NCBI RefSeq assembly: GCF_051020985.1
Contig: NC_134999.1
Location: 6,324,001-6,388,000 of the forward strand
Reading direction: 5' to 3'
Source of the DNA: Nomia melanderi
Lineage: Eukaryota > Arthropoda > Insecta > Hymenoptera > Halictidae
DNA length: 64,000 nt
A program made the position numbers and the translations under genes. Positions 12,857-23,901 of the stretch are shown in pieces (within the stretch, counting starts at the first letter, position 1; each line of letters starts with the position of its first letter). Under the pieces are notes generated by a model that saw nothing but the letters and a program-made list of their open reading frames with translations, did not search any database and had not been told where the DNA came from.

Positions 12857-13721
12857 GCCTTGGTCGCTATTAGACCTCGCCCTGGAGTCCCATCTCGGCG
12901 AAGTCAAATGGTTTCCCCCGACCGTCCTGGCAATTCTGCCCGACGGAACAGAAGTTTTCCACTTTGGAAACCTGGATTGTTTAGTCTAAAGTTAATTTCG
13001 ACCAAAAGTATCCCGAACTTTCCATCGGTCAGCCGGATGTAGCCTTGGAAACTATGAGACCTCGTCCTGGATTCCCCTCACTGCTAAGTCAAATGACTAC
13101 CACCGACCTTCCTGGCAATTCTGCCGGACGGAGTCCAAGTTTTCCACTTGGGAAACCTGGTTTGTATAGTCTACAGTCAATTTCGACCAAAAGTATCCCG
13201 ACCTTCCCATCGGTCAGCCGGATGTAGCCTTCGTCCCTATGAGACATCGTCCTGGAGTCCCATCACAGCTAAGACAAATGGCACCCCCGACCTTCCTGGC
13301 AATTCGTGCTGACGGATTCCAAGTTTTCCACTTTGGAAACCTTGTTTGTATAATCTAAAGTCAATTTCGACTAAAAGTATCCCGACCTTCCCATCGGTCA
13401 GCCGGATGTAGCCTTGGCCCCATGAGACCTCTCCCAGGTGTGCAATCACTTCTAAGTCAAATTCCTTCCCCCGACCTTCCTGGCTATTCTGCCCGACGGA
13501 ATCCAAGTTTTCCACTTTAGAAACCTGGTTTGTATAGTCTAAAGTCAATTTCGACCAAAGTATTCAGGCCTTCCCATCGGTCAGCCGGATGAAGCATCGG
13601 TCCCTATGAGACCTCGCCCTGGTGTCCAATCACTGCTAAGACAAATGGCTACCCCCGACCTTCCTGGCAATTCTGCCCGACGGAATCCAAGTTTTGCACT
13701 TTGGAAACCTGGATTGTATAG
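12857..13721 (+). repeat. Segment Q, copy 3
   Basis: It lies 4,993 bp after copy 2. It has GAACTTTCC, a variant shared only with copies 4 and 5. Its upstream neighbour is a fused monomer marking loss of three monomers relative to U1, and its downstream neighbour is as in copy 1. Confidence 0.9.
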
Positions 13722-14795
13722 CCCAAAGTCAATTTCGACCAAAAGTGTCCCGAACTTCCCATGGGTCAGCCGGATGTAGCCTTCGTCCCTATGAGACCTC
13801 GCTCTGGTGTCCAGTCACTGCTAAGGCAAATGGCTACCCCCGACCTTCCTGGCAATTCTGCCCGACGGAATCCAAGTTTTGCACTTTGGAAACCTGGATT
13901 GTATAGTCTAAAGCCAGTTTCAACCAAAAGTATCCCGACCTTCCCATCGGTCAGCCGGATGTAGCCATGGAACCTATGAGACCTCGTCCTGGAGTCCCAT
14001 CACTGCTAAGTCAAATGACTACCCCCGACCTTCCTCGCAATTCCGGCCGACGGAATCCAAGTTTTCCACTTTGAAAACCTGGTTTGTATAGTCTACAGTC
14101 AATTTCGACCAAAAGTATCCCGACCTTCCCATCGGTCAGCCGGATGTAGCCTTCGTCCCTATAAGACATCGTCCTGGAGTCCCATCACTGCTAAGTCAAA
14201 TGGCTACCCCCGACCTTCCTGGCAATTCTGCCCGACGGAATCCAAGTTTTGCACTTTGGAAACCTGGATTGTATAGTCTAAAGTCAATTTCGACGAAATG
14301 TATACCGACCTTCCCATCGGTCAGCCGGATGTAGCCTTGGAACCTATGAGACCTCGTCCTGGAGTCCCATCACTGCTAAATCTAATGACTACCCCCGACC
14401 TTCCTGGCAATTCTGCCCGACGGAATCCAAGTTTTGCACTTAGGAAACCTGGATTGTATAGTGTAAAGTCAATTTCGACCAAAAGTATCCCGAACTTCCC
14501 ATCGGTCAGCTGGATGTAGCCTTGGTCCCTATGAGACCTCGTCCTGGAGTCCCATCACTGCTAAGTCAAATGACTACCCCCGTCCTTCCTGGCAACTCTG
14601 CCCGACGGAATCCAAGTTTTGCACTTTGGAAGCCTGTATTGTATTGTCTAAAGTCAATTTCGACCAAAAGTATCCGGACCTTCCCATCGGGCAGCCGAAT
14701 GTAGCCTTGGAACCTATGAGACCTCGTCCTGGAGTCCCTTCAAAGCTAGGTCAAATGGCTCCCCCGACCTTCCTCGCAATTCCGGCCGACGGAAT

Positions 14796-14821
14796 CCAGG
14801 TTTTCCACTTTGAAAACCTGG
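14796..14821. repeat. Perfect 10-bp inverted repeat (dyad monomer 2)
   Basis: Arms at 14796-14805 and 14812-14821 in the U2 counterpart of the 3.89-kb monomer (offset 10,907 bp). Confidence 0.9.
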
Positions 14822-15813
14822 TTTGTATAGCCTAAAGTCAATTTCGACCAGAAGTATCCCGACCTGCCCATCGGTCAGCCGGATGTAGCCTTGGTCCCTA
14901 TGAGATCTCGTCCCGGAGTCCCATCACTGCTAAGTCAAATGGCTACCCCCGACCTTCCTGGCAATTCAGGCCGACGGAATCCAAGTTTTCCACTTTGGCA
15001 ACCTGGTTTGTATAGTCTAAAGTCATTTTCGACCAAAAGTATCCCGAACTTCCCATTGGTCAGTCGGATGTAGCCTTGGAACCTATGAGACCTCATCCTG
15101 GAGTCCAATCACTGCTAAGTAAAATGGCTACCCCCGACCTTCCTGCCAATTCTGCTCGACGGAATCCAAGTTTCCACTTTGGCAATCTGGTTTGTATAGT
15201 CTAAAGTCATTTTCGACCAAAAGTATACCGATCTTCCCATCAGTCAGCTGGATGTAGCCTTGGGCGCTATTAGACCTCGTCCTTGCGTCCCATCACTGCT
15301 ATGTCAAATGGCAGTTACCCCCGACATTCCTGTGTACTCTGCCCGACGGAATCCAAGTTTTCCACTTTGGAAACCTGATTTCTATTGTCTAAAGTCAATT
15401 TCGACCAAAAGTATCCCGACCTTCCCATCGGTCAGCCGGCTGTAGCCTTCGTCCCTATGAGACATCGTCCTGGAGTCCCATCACTGCTAAGTCAAATGGC
15501 TACCCCCGACCTTCCTGGCAATTCTGGCCGACGGAATCCAAGTTTTCCACTTTGGCAACCTGGTATGTATGGTCTAAAGTCATACTCGACCAAAAGTATC
15601 ACGACCTTCCCATCGGTCAGCCGGATGTAGCCTCCGTCCCTATGAGACCTCGTCCTGGAGTCCCATCACTGCTAAGTCAAATGGCTACCACCGACCTTCC
15701 TGGCAATTCTGCCCAACGGAATCTAAGTTTTCCAATTTGGCAACATGGTTTGTATAGTCTAATGTCCTTTTCAACAAAAGTATCCAGACCTTCCCATCGG
15801 TCAGCCGGATGTA

Positions 15814-16678
15814 GCCTTGGTCGCTATTAGACCTCGCCCTGGAGTCCCATCTCGGCGAAGTCAAATGGTTTCCCCCGACCGTCCTGGCAATTCTGCCCGA
15901 CGGAACAGAAGTTTTCCACTTTGGAAACCTGGATTGTTTAGTCTAAAGTTAATTTCGACCAAAAGTATCCCGAACTTTCCATCGGTCAGCCGGATGTAGC
16001 CTTGGAAACTATGAGACCTCGTCCTGGATTCCCCTCACTGCTAAGTCAAATGACTACCACCGACCTTCCTGGCAATTCTGCCGGACGGAGTCCAAGTTTT
16101 CCACTTGGGAAACCTGGTTTGTATAGTCTACAGTCAATTTCGACCAAAAGTATCCCGACCTTCCCATCGGTCAGCCGGATGTAGCCTTCGTCCCTATGAG
16201 ACATCGTCCTGGAGTCCCATCACAGCTAAGACAAATGGCACCCCCGACCTTCCTGGCAATTCGTGCTGACGGATTCCAAGTTTTCCACTTTGGAAACCTT
16301 GTTTGTATAATCTAAAGTCAATTTCGACTAAAAGTATCCCGACCTTCCCATCGGTCAGCCGGATGTAGCCTTGGCCCCATGAGACCTCTCCCAGGTGTGC
16401 AATCACTTCTAAGTCAAATTCCTTCCCCCGACCTTCCTGGCTATTCTGCCCGACGGAATCCAAGTTTTCCACTTTAGAAACCTGGTTTGTATAGTCTAAA
16501 GTCAATTTCGACCAAAGTATTCAGGCCTTCCCATCGGTCAGCCGGATGAAGCATCGGTCCCTATGAGACCTCGCCCTGGTGTCCAATCACTGCTAAGACA
16601 AATGGCTACCCCCGACCTTCCTGGCAATTCTGCCCGACGGAATCCAAGTTTTGCACTTTGGAAACCTGGATTGTATAG
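15814..16678 (+). repeat. Segment Q, copy 4
   Basis: It lies 2,957 bp (16 monomers) after copy 3 and carries the same GAACTTTCC variant. The spacing from copy 3 is one monomer longer than between copies 1 and 2 because of the extra monomer at about 15.39-15.58 kb. Confidence 0.9.
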
Positions 16679-18864
16679 TCTAAAGTCAATTTCGACGAAA
16701 TGTATACCGACCTTCCCATCGGTCAGCCGGATGTAGCCTTGGAACCTATGAGACCTCGTCCTGGAGTCCCATCACTGCTAAATCAAATGACTACCCCCGA
16801 CCTTCCTGGCAATTCTGCCCGACGGAATCCAAGTTTTGCACTTTGGAAACCTGGATTGTATAGTGTAAAGTCAATTTCGACCAAAAGTATCCCGAACTTC
16901 CCATCGGTCAGCTGGATGTAGCCTTGGTCCCTATGAGACCTCGTCCTGGAGTCCCATCACTGCTAAGTCAAATGACTACCCCCGTCCTTCCTGGCAACTC
17001 TGCCCGACGGAATCCAAGTTTTGCACTTTGGAAGCCTGTATTGTATTGTCTAAAGTCAATTTCGACCAAAAGTATCCCGAACTTCCCATTGGTCAGTCGG
17101 ATGTAGCCTTGGAACCTATGAGACCTCGTCCTGGAGTCCCATCACAGCTAAGTCAAATGGCTTCACCCCACCTTCCTGGCAATTCTGGCCGACGGAATCC
17201 ATGTTTTCCACTTTGGAAATCCGGATTGTATAGTCTAAAGTCAATTTCGACCAAAAGTATCCGGACCTTCCCATCGGTCAGCCGGATGTAGCCTTGGTCC
17301 CTATGAGATCTCGTCCCGGAGTCCCATCACTGCTAAGTCAAATGGCTACCCCCGACCTTCCTGACAATTCAGGCAGACGGAATCCAAGTTTTCCACTTTG
17401 GCAACCTGGTTTGTATAGTCTAAAGTCATTTTCGACCAAAAGTATCCCGAACTTCCCATTGGTCGGTCGGATGTAGCCTTGGAACCTATGAGACCTCGTC
17501 CTGGAGACCCATCACTGCTAAGTCAAATGGCTGCACCCGACCTTCCTGGCAATTCTGGCCGACGGAGTCCAAGTTTTCCACTTTGGCAACCTGGTTTGTA
17601 TAGTCTAAAGTCATTTTCCACCAAAAGTATCCAGACCTTCCCATCGGTCCGCCGGATGTAGCCTTGGTCTCTATGAGACCTCGCCCAGGTGTCCAATTAC
17701 TGCTATGTCATATGGCAGCTACCCCCGACATTCCTGTGTACTCTGCCCGACGGAATCCAAGTTTTCCACTTTGGCAACCTGGCTTGTATAGTCTAAAGTC
17801 AATTTCGACCAAAAGTATCCCGACCTTCCCATCGGTCAGCCGGATGTAGCCTTCGTCCCTATGACACATCGTCATGGAGTCCAAACACTGCTAAGTCAAA
17901 TGGCTACCCCCGACCTTCCTGGCAATTCTGCCCGACGGAATCCAAGTTTGGCACTTTGGAAACCTGGATTGTATAGTCTAAAGACAATTTCGACCAAAAG
18001 TATCCCGACCTTCCCATCGGTCAGCCGGATGTAGCCTTGGTCCCTATGAGACCCCTCCCTGGTGTCCAATCACTGCTAAGTCACATGGCTACCCACGACC
18101 TTCCTGGCAATTCTGGCCGACGGAATCCAAGTTTTCCACTTTGGCAACCTGGTTTGTATAGTCTAAAGTCAATTTCGACTAAAAGTATCCCGACCTTCCC
18201 ATCGGTCAGCCGCATGTAGCCTTGGTCCCTATGAGACCTCGTCCTGGAGTCCAATCACTGCTAAGTAAAATGGCTACCCCCGACCTTCCTGGCAATTCTG
18301 CTCGACGGAATCCATGTTTCCACTTTGGCAATCTGGTTTGTATAGTCTAAAGTCAATTTCGACCAAAAGTATACCGATCTTCCCATCAGTCAGCTGGATG
18401 TAGCCTTGGGCGCTATTAGACCTCGTCCTTGAGTCCCATCACTGCTATGTCAAATGGCTACCCCCGACCTTCCTGGCAATTCTGCCCAACGGAATCCAAG
18501 TTTTCCAATTTGGCAACATGGTTTGTATAGTCTAATGTCATTTTCGACCAAAAGTATCCAGGCCTTCCCATCGGTGAGCCGGATGTAGCCTTGGTCCCTG
18601 AGAGATCTCGTCCTGGAGTCCCATCACTGCTAAGTCAAATGGCTATACCCGACCTTCCTGGCAATTCCGGCCGACGGAATCCAAGTTTTCCTCTTCGGAA
18701 ACCTGGATTGTATAGTCTAAAGTCAATTTCGACCAAAAGTATCCCGACCTTCCCATCGGGCAGCCGAATGTAGCCTTGGAACCTATGAGACCTCGTCCTG
18801 GAGTCCCTTCAAAGCTAGGTCAAATGGCTCCCCCGACCTTCCTCCCAATTCCGGCCGACGGAAT

Positions 18865-18890
18865 CCAGGTTTTCCACTTTGAAAACCTGG
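18865..18890. repeat. Perfect 10-bp inverted repeat (dyad monomer 3)
   Basis: Arms at 18865-18874 and 18881-18890. This host monomer has CTTCCTCCCAATTCC where the others have CTTCCTCGCAATTCC. Confidence 0.9.
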
Positions 18891-19788
18891 TTTGTATAGC
18901 CTAAAGTCAATTTCGACCAGAAGTATCCCGACCTGCCCATCGGTCAGCCGGATGTAGCCTTGGTCCCTATGAGACCTCGTCCCGGAGTCCCATCACTGCT
19001 AAGTCAAATGGCTAGCCCCGACCTTCCCGGCAATTTAGGCCGACGGAATCAAAGTTTTCCACTTTGGAAACCTGGTTTGTATAGTCTAAAGTCAATTTCG
19101 ACCAAAAGTAACCCGACCTTCCCATCGGTCAGCCGGATGTAGCCTTGGTCCCTATGAGACATCTCCCTGGTGTCCAATCACTTCTAAGTCAAATGGCTTC
19201 CCCCGACCTTCCTGGCAATTCTGGCCGACGGAATCCAAGTTTTCCACTTTGGAAATCCGGATTGTATAGTCTAAAGTCAATTTCGACCAAAAGTATCCCG
19301 ACCTTACCATCGGTCAGCCGGATGTATCCTTCGTCCCTATGAGACATCGTCCTGGAGTCCCATCACTGCTAAGTCAAATGGCTACCCCCGATATTCCTGG
19401 CAATTCTGCCCGACGGAATCCAAGTTTTGCGCTTTGAAAACCTGGTTTGTATAGTCTAAAGTCAACTTCGACCAAAAGTATCCCGAACTTCCCATTGGTC
19501 AGTCGGATGTAGCATTGGAACCTGTGTGACCTCGTCCTGGAGTCCTATCACTGCTAAGACAAATGACTACCCCAGACCTTCCTGGCAATTCTGCCCGACG
19601 GAATCCAAGTTTTTTACTTTGGAAACCTGGTTTGTATAGTCAAAAGTCAATTTCGACCAAAAGTATCCGGACCTTCCCATCGGGCAGCCGAATGTAGCCT
19701 TGGAACCTATGAGACCTCGTCCTGGAGTCCCTTCAAAGCTAGGTCAAATGGCTCCCCCGACCTTCCTCGCAATTCCGGCCGACGGAAT

Positions 19789-19814
19789 CCAGGTTTTCCA
19801 CTTTGAAAACCTGG
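19789..19814. repeat. Perfect 10-bp inverted repeat (dyad monomer 4)
   Basis: Arms at 19789-19798 and 19805-19814, five monomers after dyad 3 and just upstream of the point where two monomers are missing relative to U3. Confidence 0.9.
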
Positions 19815-20076
19815 TTTGTATAGCCTAAAGTCAATTTCGACCAGAAGTATCCCGACCTGCCCATCGGTCAGCCGGATGTAGCCTTGGTCTCTATGGACCT
19901 CGCCCAGGTGTCCAATTACTGCTAAGTCAAATGACTACCCCCGACCTTCATGGCAATTCTGCCCGACGGAATCCAAGTTTTCCACTTTGGAAACCTGGAT
20001 TGTATAGTCTAAGGTCAATTTCGACCAAAAGTATCCCGACCTTCCCATCGGTCAGCCGGATGTAGCCTTGGTCCCT

Positions 20077-20093
20077 TCATAGGGATATCATTA
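20077..20093 (+). other. 17-bp aberrant replacement with inverted copy of neighbouring sequence
   Basis: A normal monomer reads GGTCCCTATGAGATCTCG. Here GGTCCCT is followed by TCATAGGGATATCATTA and then TCTCG, a net gain of 11 bp. The first nine inserted bases, TCATAGGGA, are the exact reverse complement of TCCCTATGA, the normal sequence at this point. The result is a small hairpin (TCCCT, TCAT loop, AGGGA). This is the pattern expected from a local template switch during DNA synthesis. Confidence 0.88.
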
Positions 20094-22018
20094 TCTCGTC
20101 CTGGAGTCCCATCACTGCTAAGTCAAATGGCTACCCCCGACCTTCCTGGCAATTCAGGCCGACGGAATCCAAGTTTTCCACTTTGGCAACCTGGTTTGTA
20201 TAGTCTAAAGTCAATTTCGACCAAAAGTATCCCGAACTTCCCATCGGTCAGCCGGATGTAGCCTTCGTCCCTATGACACATCGTCATGGAGTCCAAACAC
20301 TGCTAAGTCAAATGGCTACCCCCGACCTTCCTGGCAATTCTGCCCGACGGAATCCAAGTTTGGCACTTTGGAAACCTGGATTGTATAGTCTAAAGACAAT
20401 TTCGACCAAAGGTATCCCGAACTTCCCATCAGTCAGCTGGATGTAGCCTTGGTCCTATGAGACCTCTCCCTGGAGTCCAATCACTTCTAAGTCAAATGGC
20501 TTCCCCCGACCTTCCTGGCAATTCTGGCCGACGGAATCAAAGTTTTCCACTTTGACAACCTGGTTTGTATAGTCTAAAGTCAATTTCGACCAAAAGTATC
20601 CCGAACTTCCCATCGGTCAGCCGGATATAGCCTTGTAACCTATGAGACCTCGTCCTGGAGTCCCATCACTGCTAAGTCAAATGGTTACCCCCGATGTTCC
20701 TGGCAATTCTGCCCGACGGAATCCAAGTTTGGCACTTTGGAAACCTGGATTGTATAGTCTAAAGACAATTTCGACCAAAAGTATGCCGAACTTCCCATGG
20801 GTAAGTCGGATGTAGCCTTGGTCCCTATGAGACCTCGTCCTGGAGTCCCATCACAGCTAAGACAAATGACTCCCCCGACCTTCCTGGCTATTCCGGCCGA
20901 CGGAATCCAAGTTTTCCACTTTGGAAACCTGGTTTGTATAGTCTAAAGTCAATTTCGACCAAAAGTATCCCGACCTTCCCTTCGGTCAGCCGGATGTAGC
21001 CTTGGTCCCTATGAGACCTCTCCCTGGTGTCCAATCACTGCTAAGTCAAATGGCTACCCACGACCTTCCTGGCAATTCTGGCCGACGGAATCCAAGTTTT
21101 CCACTTTGGCAACCTGGTTTGTATAGTCTAAAGTCAATTTCGACTAAAAGTATCCCGACCTTCCCATCAGTCAGCTGGATGTAGCCTTGGGCGCTATTAG
21201 ACCTCGTCCTTGAGTCCCATCACTGCTATGTCAAATGGCAGTTACCCCCGACATTCCTGTGTACTCTGCCCGACGGAATCCAAGTTTTCCACTTTGGAAA
21301 CCTGATTTCTATTGTCTAAAGTCAATTTCGACCAAAAGTATCCCGACCTTCCCATCGGTCAGCCGGCTGTAGCCTTCGTCCCTATGAGACATCGTCCTGG
21401 AGTCCCATCACTGCTAAGTCAAATGGCTACCCCCGACCTTCCTGGCAATTCTGGCCGACGGAATCCAAGTTTTCCACTTTGGCAACCTGGTATGTATGGT
21501 CTAAAGTCATACTCGACCAAAAGTATCCCGACCTTCCCATCGGTCAGCCGGATGTAGCCTTGGAACCTATGAGACCTCGTCCTGGAGTCCCATCACTGCT
21601 AAATCTAATGACTACCCCCGACCTTCCTGGCAATTCTGCCCGACGGAATCCAAGTTTTGCACTTAGGAAACCTGGATTGTATAGTGTAAAGTCAATTTCG
21701 ACCAAAAGTATCCCGAACTTCCCATCGGTCAGCTGGATGTAGCCTTGGTCCCTATGAGACCTCGTCCTGGAGTCCCATCACTGCTAAGTCAAATGACTAC
21801 CCCCGTCCTTCCTGGCAACTCTGCCCGACGGAATCCAAGTTTTGCACTTTGGAAGCCTGTATTGTATTGTCTAAAGTCAATTTCGACCAAAAGTATCCGG
21901 ACCTTCCCATCGGGCAGCCGAATGTAGCCTTGGAACCTATGAGACCTCGTCCTGGAGTCCCTTCAAAGCTAGGTCAAATGGCTCCCCCGACCTTCCTCGC
22001 AATTCCGGCCGACGGAAT

Positions 22019-22044
22019 CCAGGTTTTCCACTTTGAAAACCTGG
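22019..22044. repeat. Perfect 10-bp inverted repeat (dyad monomer 5)
   Basis: Arms at 22019-22028 and 22035-22044. This is the U3 copy of dyad 2 (offset 7,223 bp). Confidence 0.9.
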
Positions 22045-23036
22045 TTTGTATAGCCTAAAGTCAATTTCGACCAGAAGTATCCCGACCTGCCCATCGGTCA
22101 GCCGGATGTAGCCTTTGTCCCTATGAGATCTCGTCCCGGAGTCCCATCACTGCTAAGTCAAATGGCTACCCCCGACCTTCCTGGCAATTCAGGCCGACGG
22201 AATCCAAGTTTTCCACTTTGGCAACCTGGTTTGTATAGTCTAAAGTCATTTTCGACCAAAAGTATCCCGAACTTCCCATTGGTCAGTCGGATGTAGCCTT
22301 GGAACCTATGAGACCTCGTCCTGGAGTCCAATCACTGCTAAGTAAAATGGCTACCCCCGACCTTCCTGCCAATTCTGCTCGACGGAATCCAAGTTTCCAC
22401 TTTGGCAATCTGGTTTGTATAGTCTAAAGTCATTTTCGACCAAAAGTATACCGATCTTCCCATCAGTCAGCTGGATGTAGCCTTGGGCGCTATTAGACCT
22501 CGTCCTTGCGTCCCATCACTGCTATGTCAAATGGCAGTTACCCCCGACATTCCTGTGTACTCTGCCCGACGGAATCCAAGTTTTCCACTTTGGAAACCTG
22601 ATTTCTATTGTCTAAAGTCAATTTCGACCAAAAGTATCCCGACCTTCCCATCGGTCAGCCGGCTGTAGCCTTCGTCCCTATGAGACATCGTCCTGGAGTC
22701 CCATCACTGCTAAGTCAAATGGCTACCCCCGACCTTCCTGGCAATTCTGGCCGACGGAATCCAAGTTTTCCACTTTGGCAACCTGGTATGTATGGTCTAA
22801 AGTCATACTCGACCAAAAGTATCCCGACCTTCCCATCGGTCAGCCGGATGTAGCCTCCGTCCCTATGAGACCTCGTCCTGGAGTCCCATCACTGCTAAGT
22901 CAAATGGCTACCACCGACCTTCCTGGCAATTCTGCCCAACGGAATCTAAGTTTTCCAATTTGGCAACATGGTTTGTATAGTCTAATGTCATTTTCAACAA
23001 AAGTATCCAGACCTTCCCATCGGTCAGCCGGATGTA

Positions 23037-23901
23037 GCCTTGGTCGCTATTAGACCTCGCCCTGGAGTCCCATCTCGGCGAAGTCAAATGGTTTCCCCCG
23101 ACCGTCCTGGCAATTCTGCCCGACGGAACAGAAGTTTTCCACTTTGGAAACCTGGATTGTTTAGTCTAAAGTTAATTTCGACCAAAAGTATCCCGAACTT
23201 TCCATCGGTCAGCCGGATGTAGCCTTGGAAACTATGAGACCTCGTCCTGGATTCCCCTCACTGCTAAGTCAAATGACTACCACCGACCTTCCTGGCAATT
23301 CTGCCGGACGGAGTCCAAGTTTTCCACTTGGGAAACCTGGTTTGTATAGTCTACAGTCAATTTCGACCAAAAGTATCCCGACCTTCCCATCGGTCAGCCG
23401 GATGTAGCCTTCGTCCCTATGAGACATCGTCCTGGAGTCCCATCACAGCTAAGACAAATGGCACCCCCGACCTTCCTGGCAATTCGTGCTGACGGATTCC
23501 AAGTTTTCCACTTTGGAAACCTTGTTTGTATAATCTAAAGTCAATTTCGACTAAAAGTATCCCGACCTTCCCATCGGTCAGCCGGATGTAGCCTTGGCCC
23601 CATGAGACCTCTCCCAGGTGTGCAATCACTTCTAAGTCAAATTCCTTCCCCCGACCTTCCTGGCTATTCTGCCCGACGGAATCCAAGTTTTCCACTTTAG
23701 AAACCTGGTTTGTATAGTCTAAAGTCAATTTCGACCAAAGTATTCAGGCCTTCCCATCGGTCAGCCGGATGAAGCATCGGTCCCTATGAGACCTCGCCCT
23801 GGTGTCCAATCACTGCTAAGACAAATGGCTACCCCCGACCTTCCTGGCAATTCTGCCCGACGGAATCCAAGTTTTGCACTTTGGAAACCTGGATTGTATA
23901 G
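23037..23901 (+). repeat. Segment Q, copy 5
   Basis: It lies exactly 7,223 bp after copy 4. I saw no difference between the two, which fits its origin in the U2-to-U3 duplication. Confidence 0.9.

Larger units (their letters stand above)
10262..18397 (+). repeat. Higher-order unit U2, second copy of U1 with whole-monomer gains and losses
   Basis: U2 follows U1 directly. The join lies within 10240-10262, where the CAGTCAGCTGG variant runs straight into GGATGTTTCC. Relative to U1, U2 has about three additional monomers near 11.63-12.29 kb, lacks about five near 12.61 kb and three near 12.83 kb, and has one extra at 15.39-15.58 kb and another at 17.11-17.29 kb. Apart from these steps, substitutions are few. 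Confidence 0.85.
18398..21530 (+). repeat. Block W, about 17 monomers, present after U2 but not after U1
   Basis: This segment has no contiguous counterpart in the first 10 kb but recurs almost unchanged at about 25621-28950 in U3. It includes two 10-bp dyad monomers (18865-18890 and 19789-19814) and the monomer with the 17-bp aberrant insertion at 20077. It also contains single monomers with private variants, such as AACCTGTGTGACC near 19520. Confidence 0.82.

Noticed and set aside
5471..23728. A 103-codon minus-strand open frame that occurs five times (5471, 8244, 13237, 16194, 23417)
   Set aside because: All five lie inside copies of the duplicated segment Q; the frame is carried along by duplication. 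Its translation is just the opposite strand of two satellite monomers.
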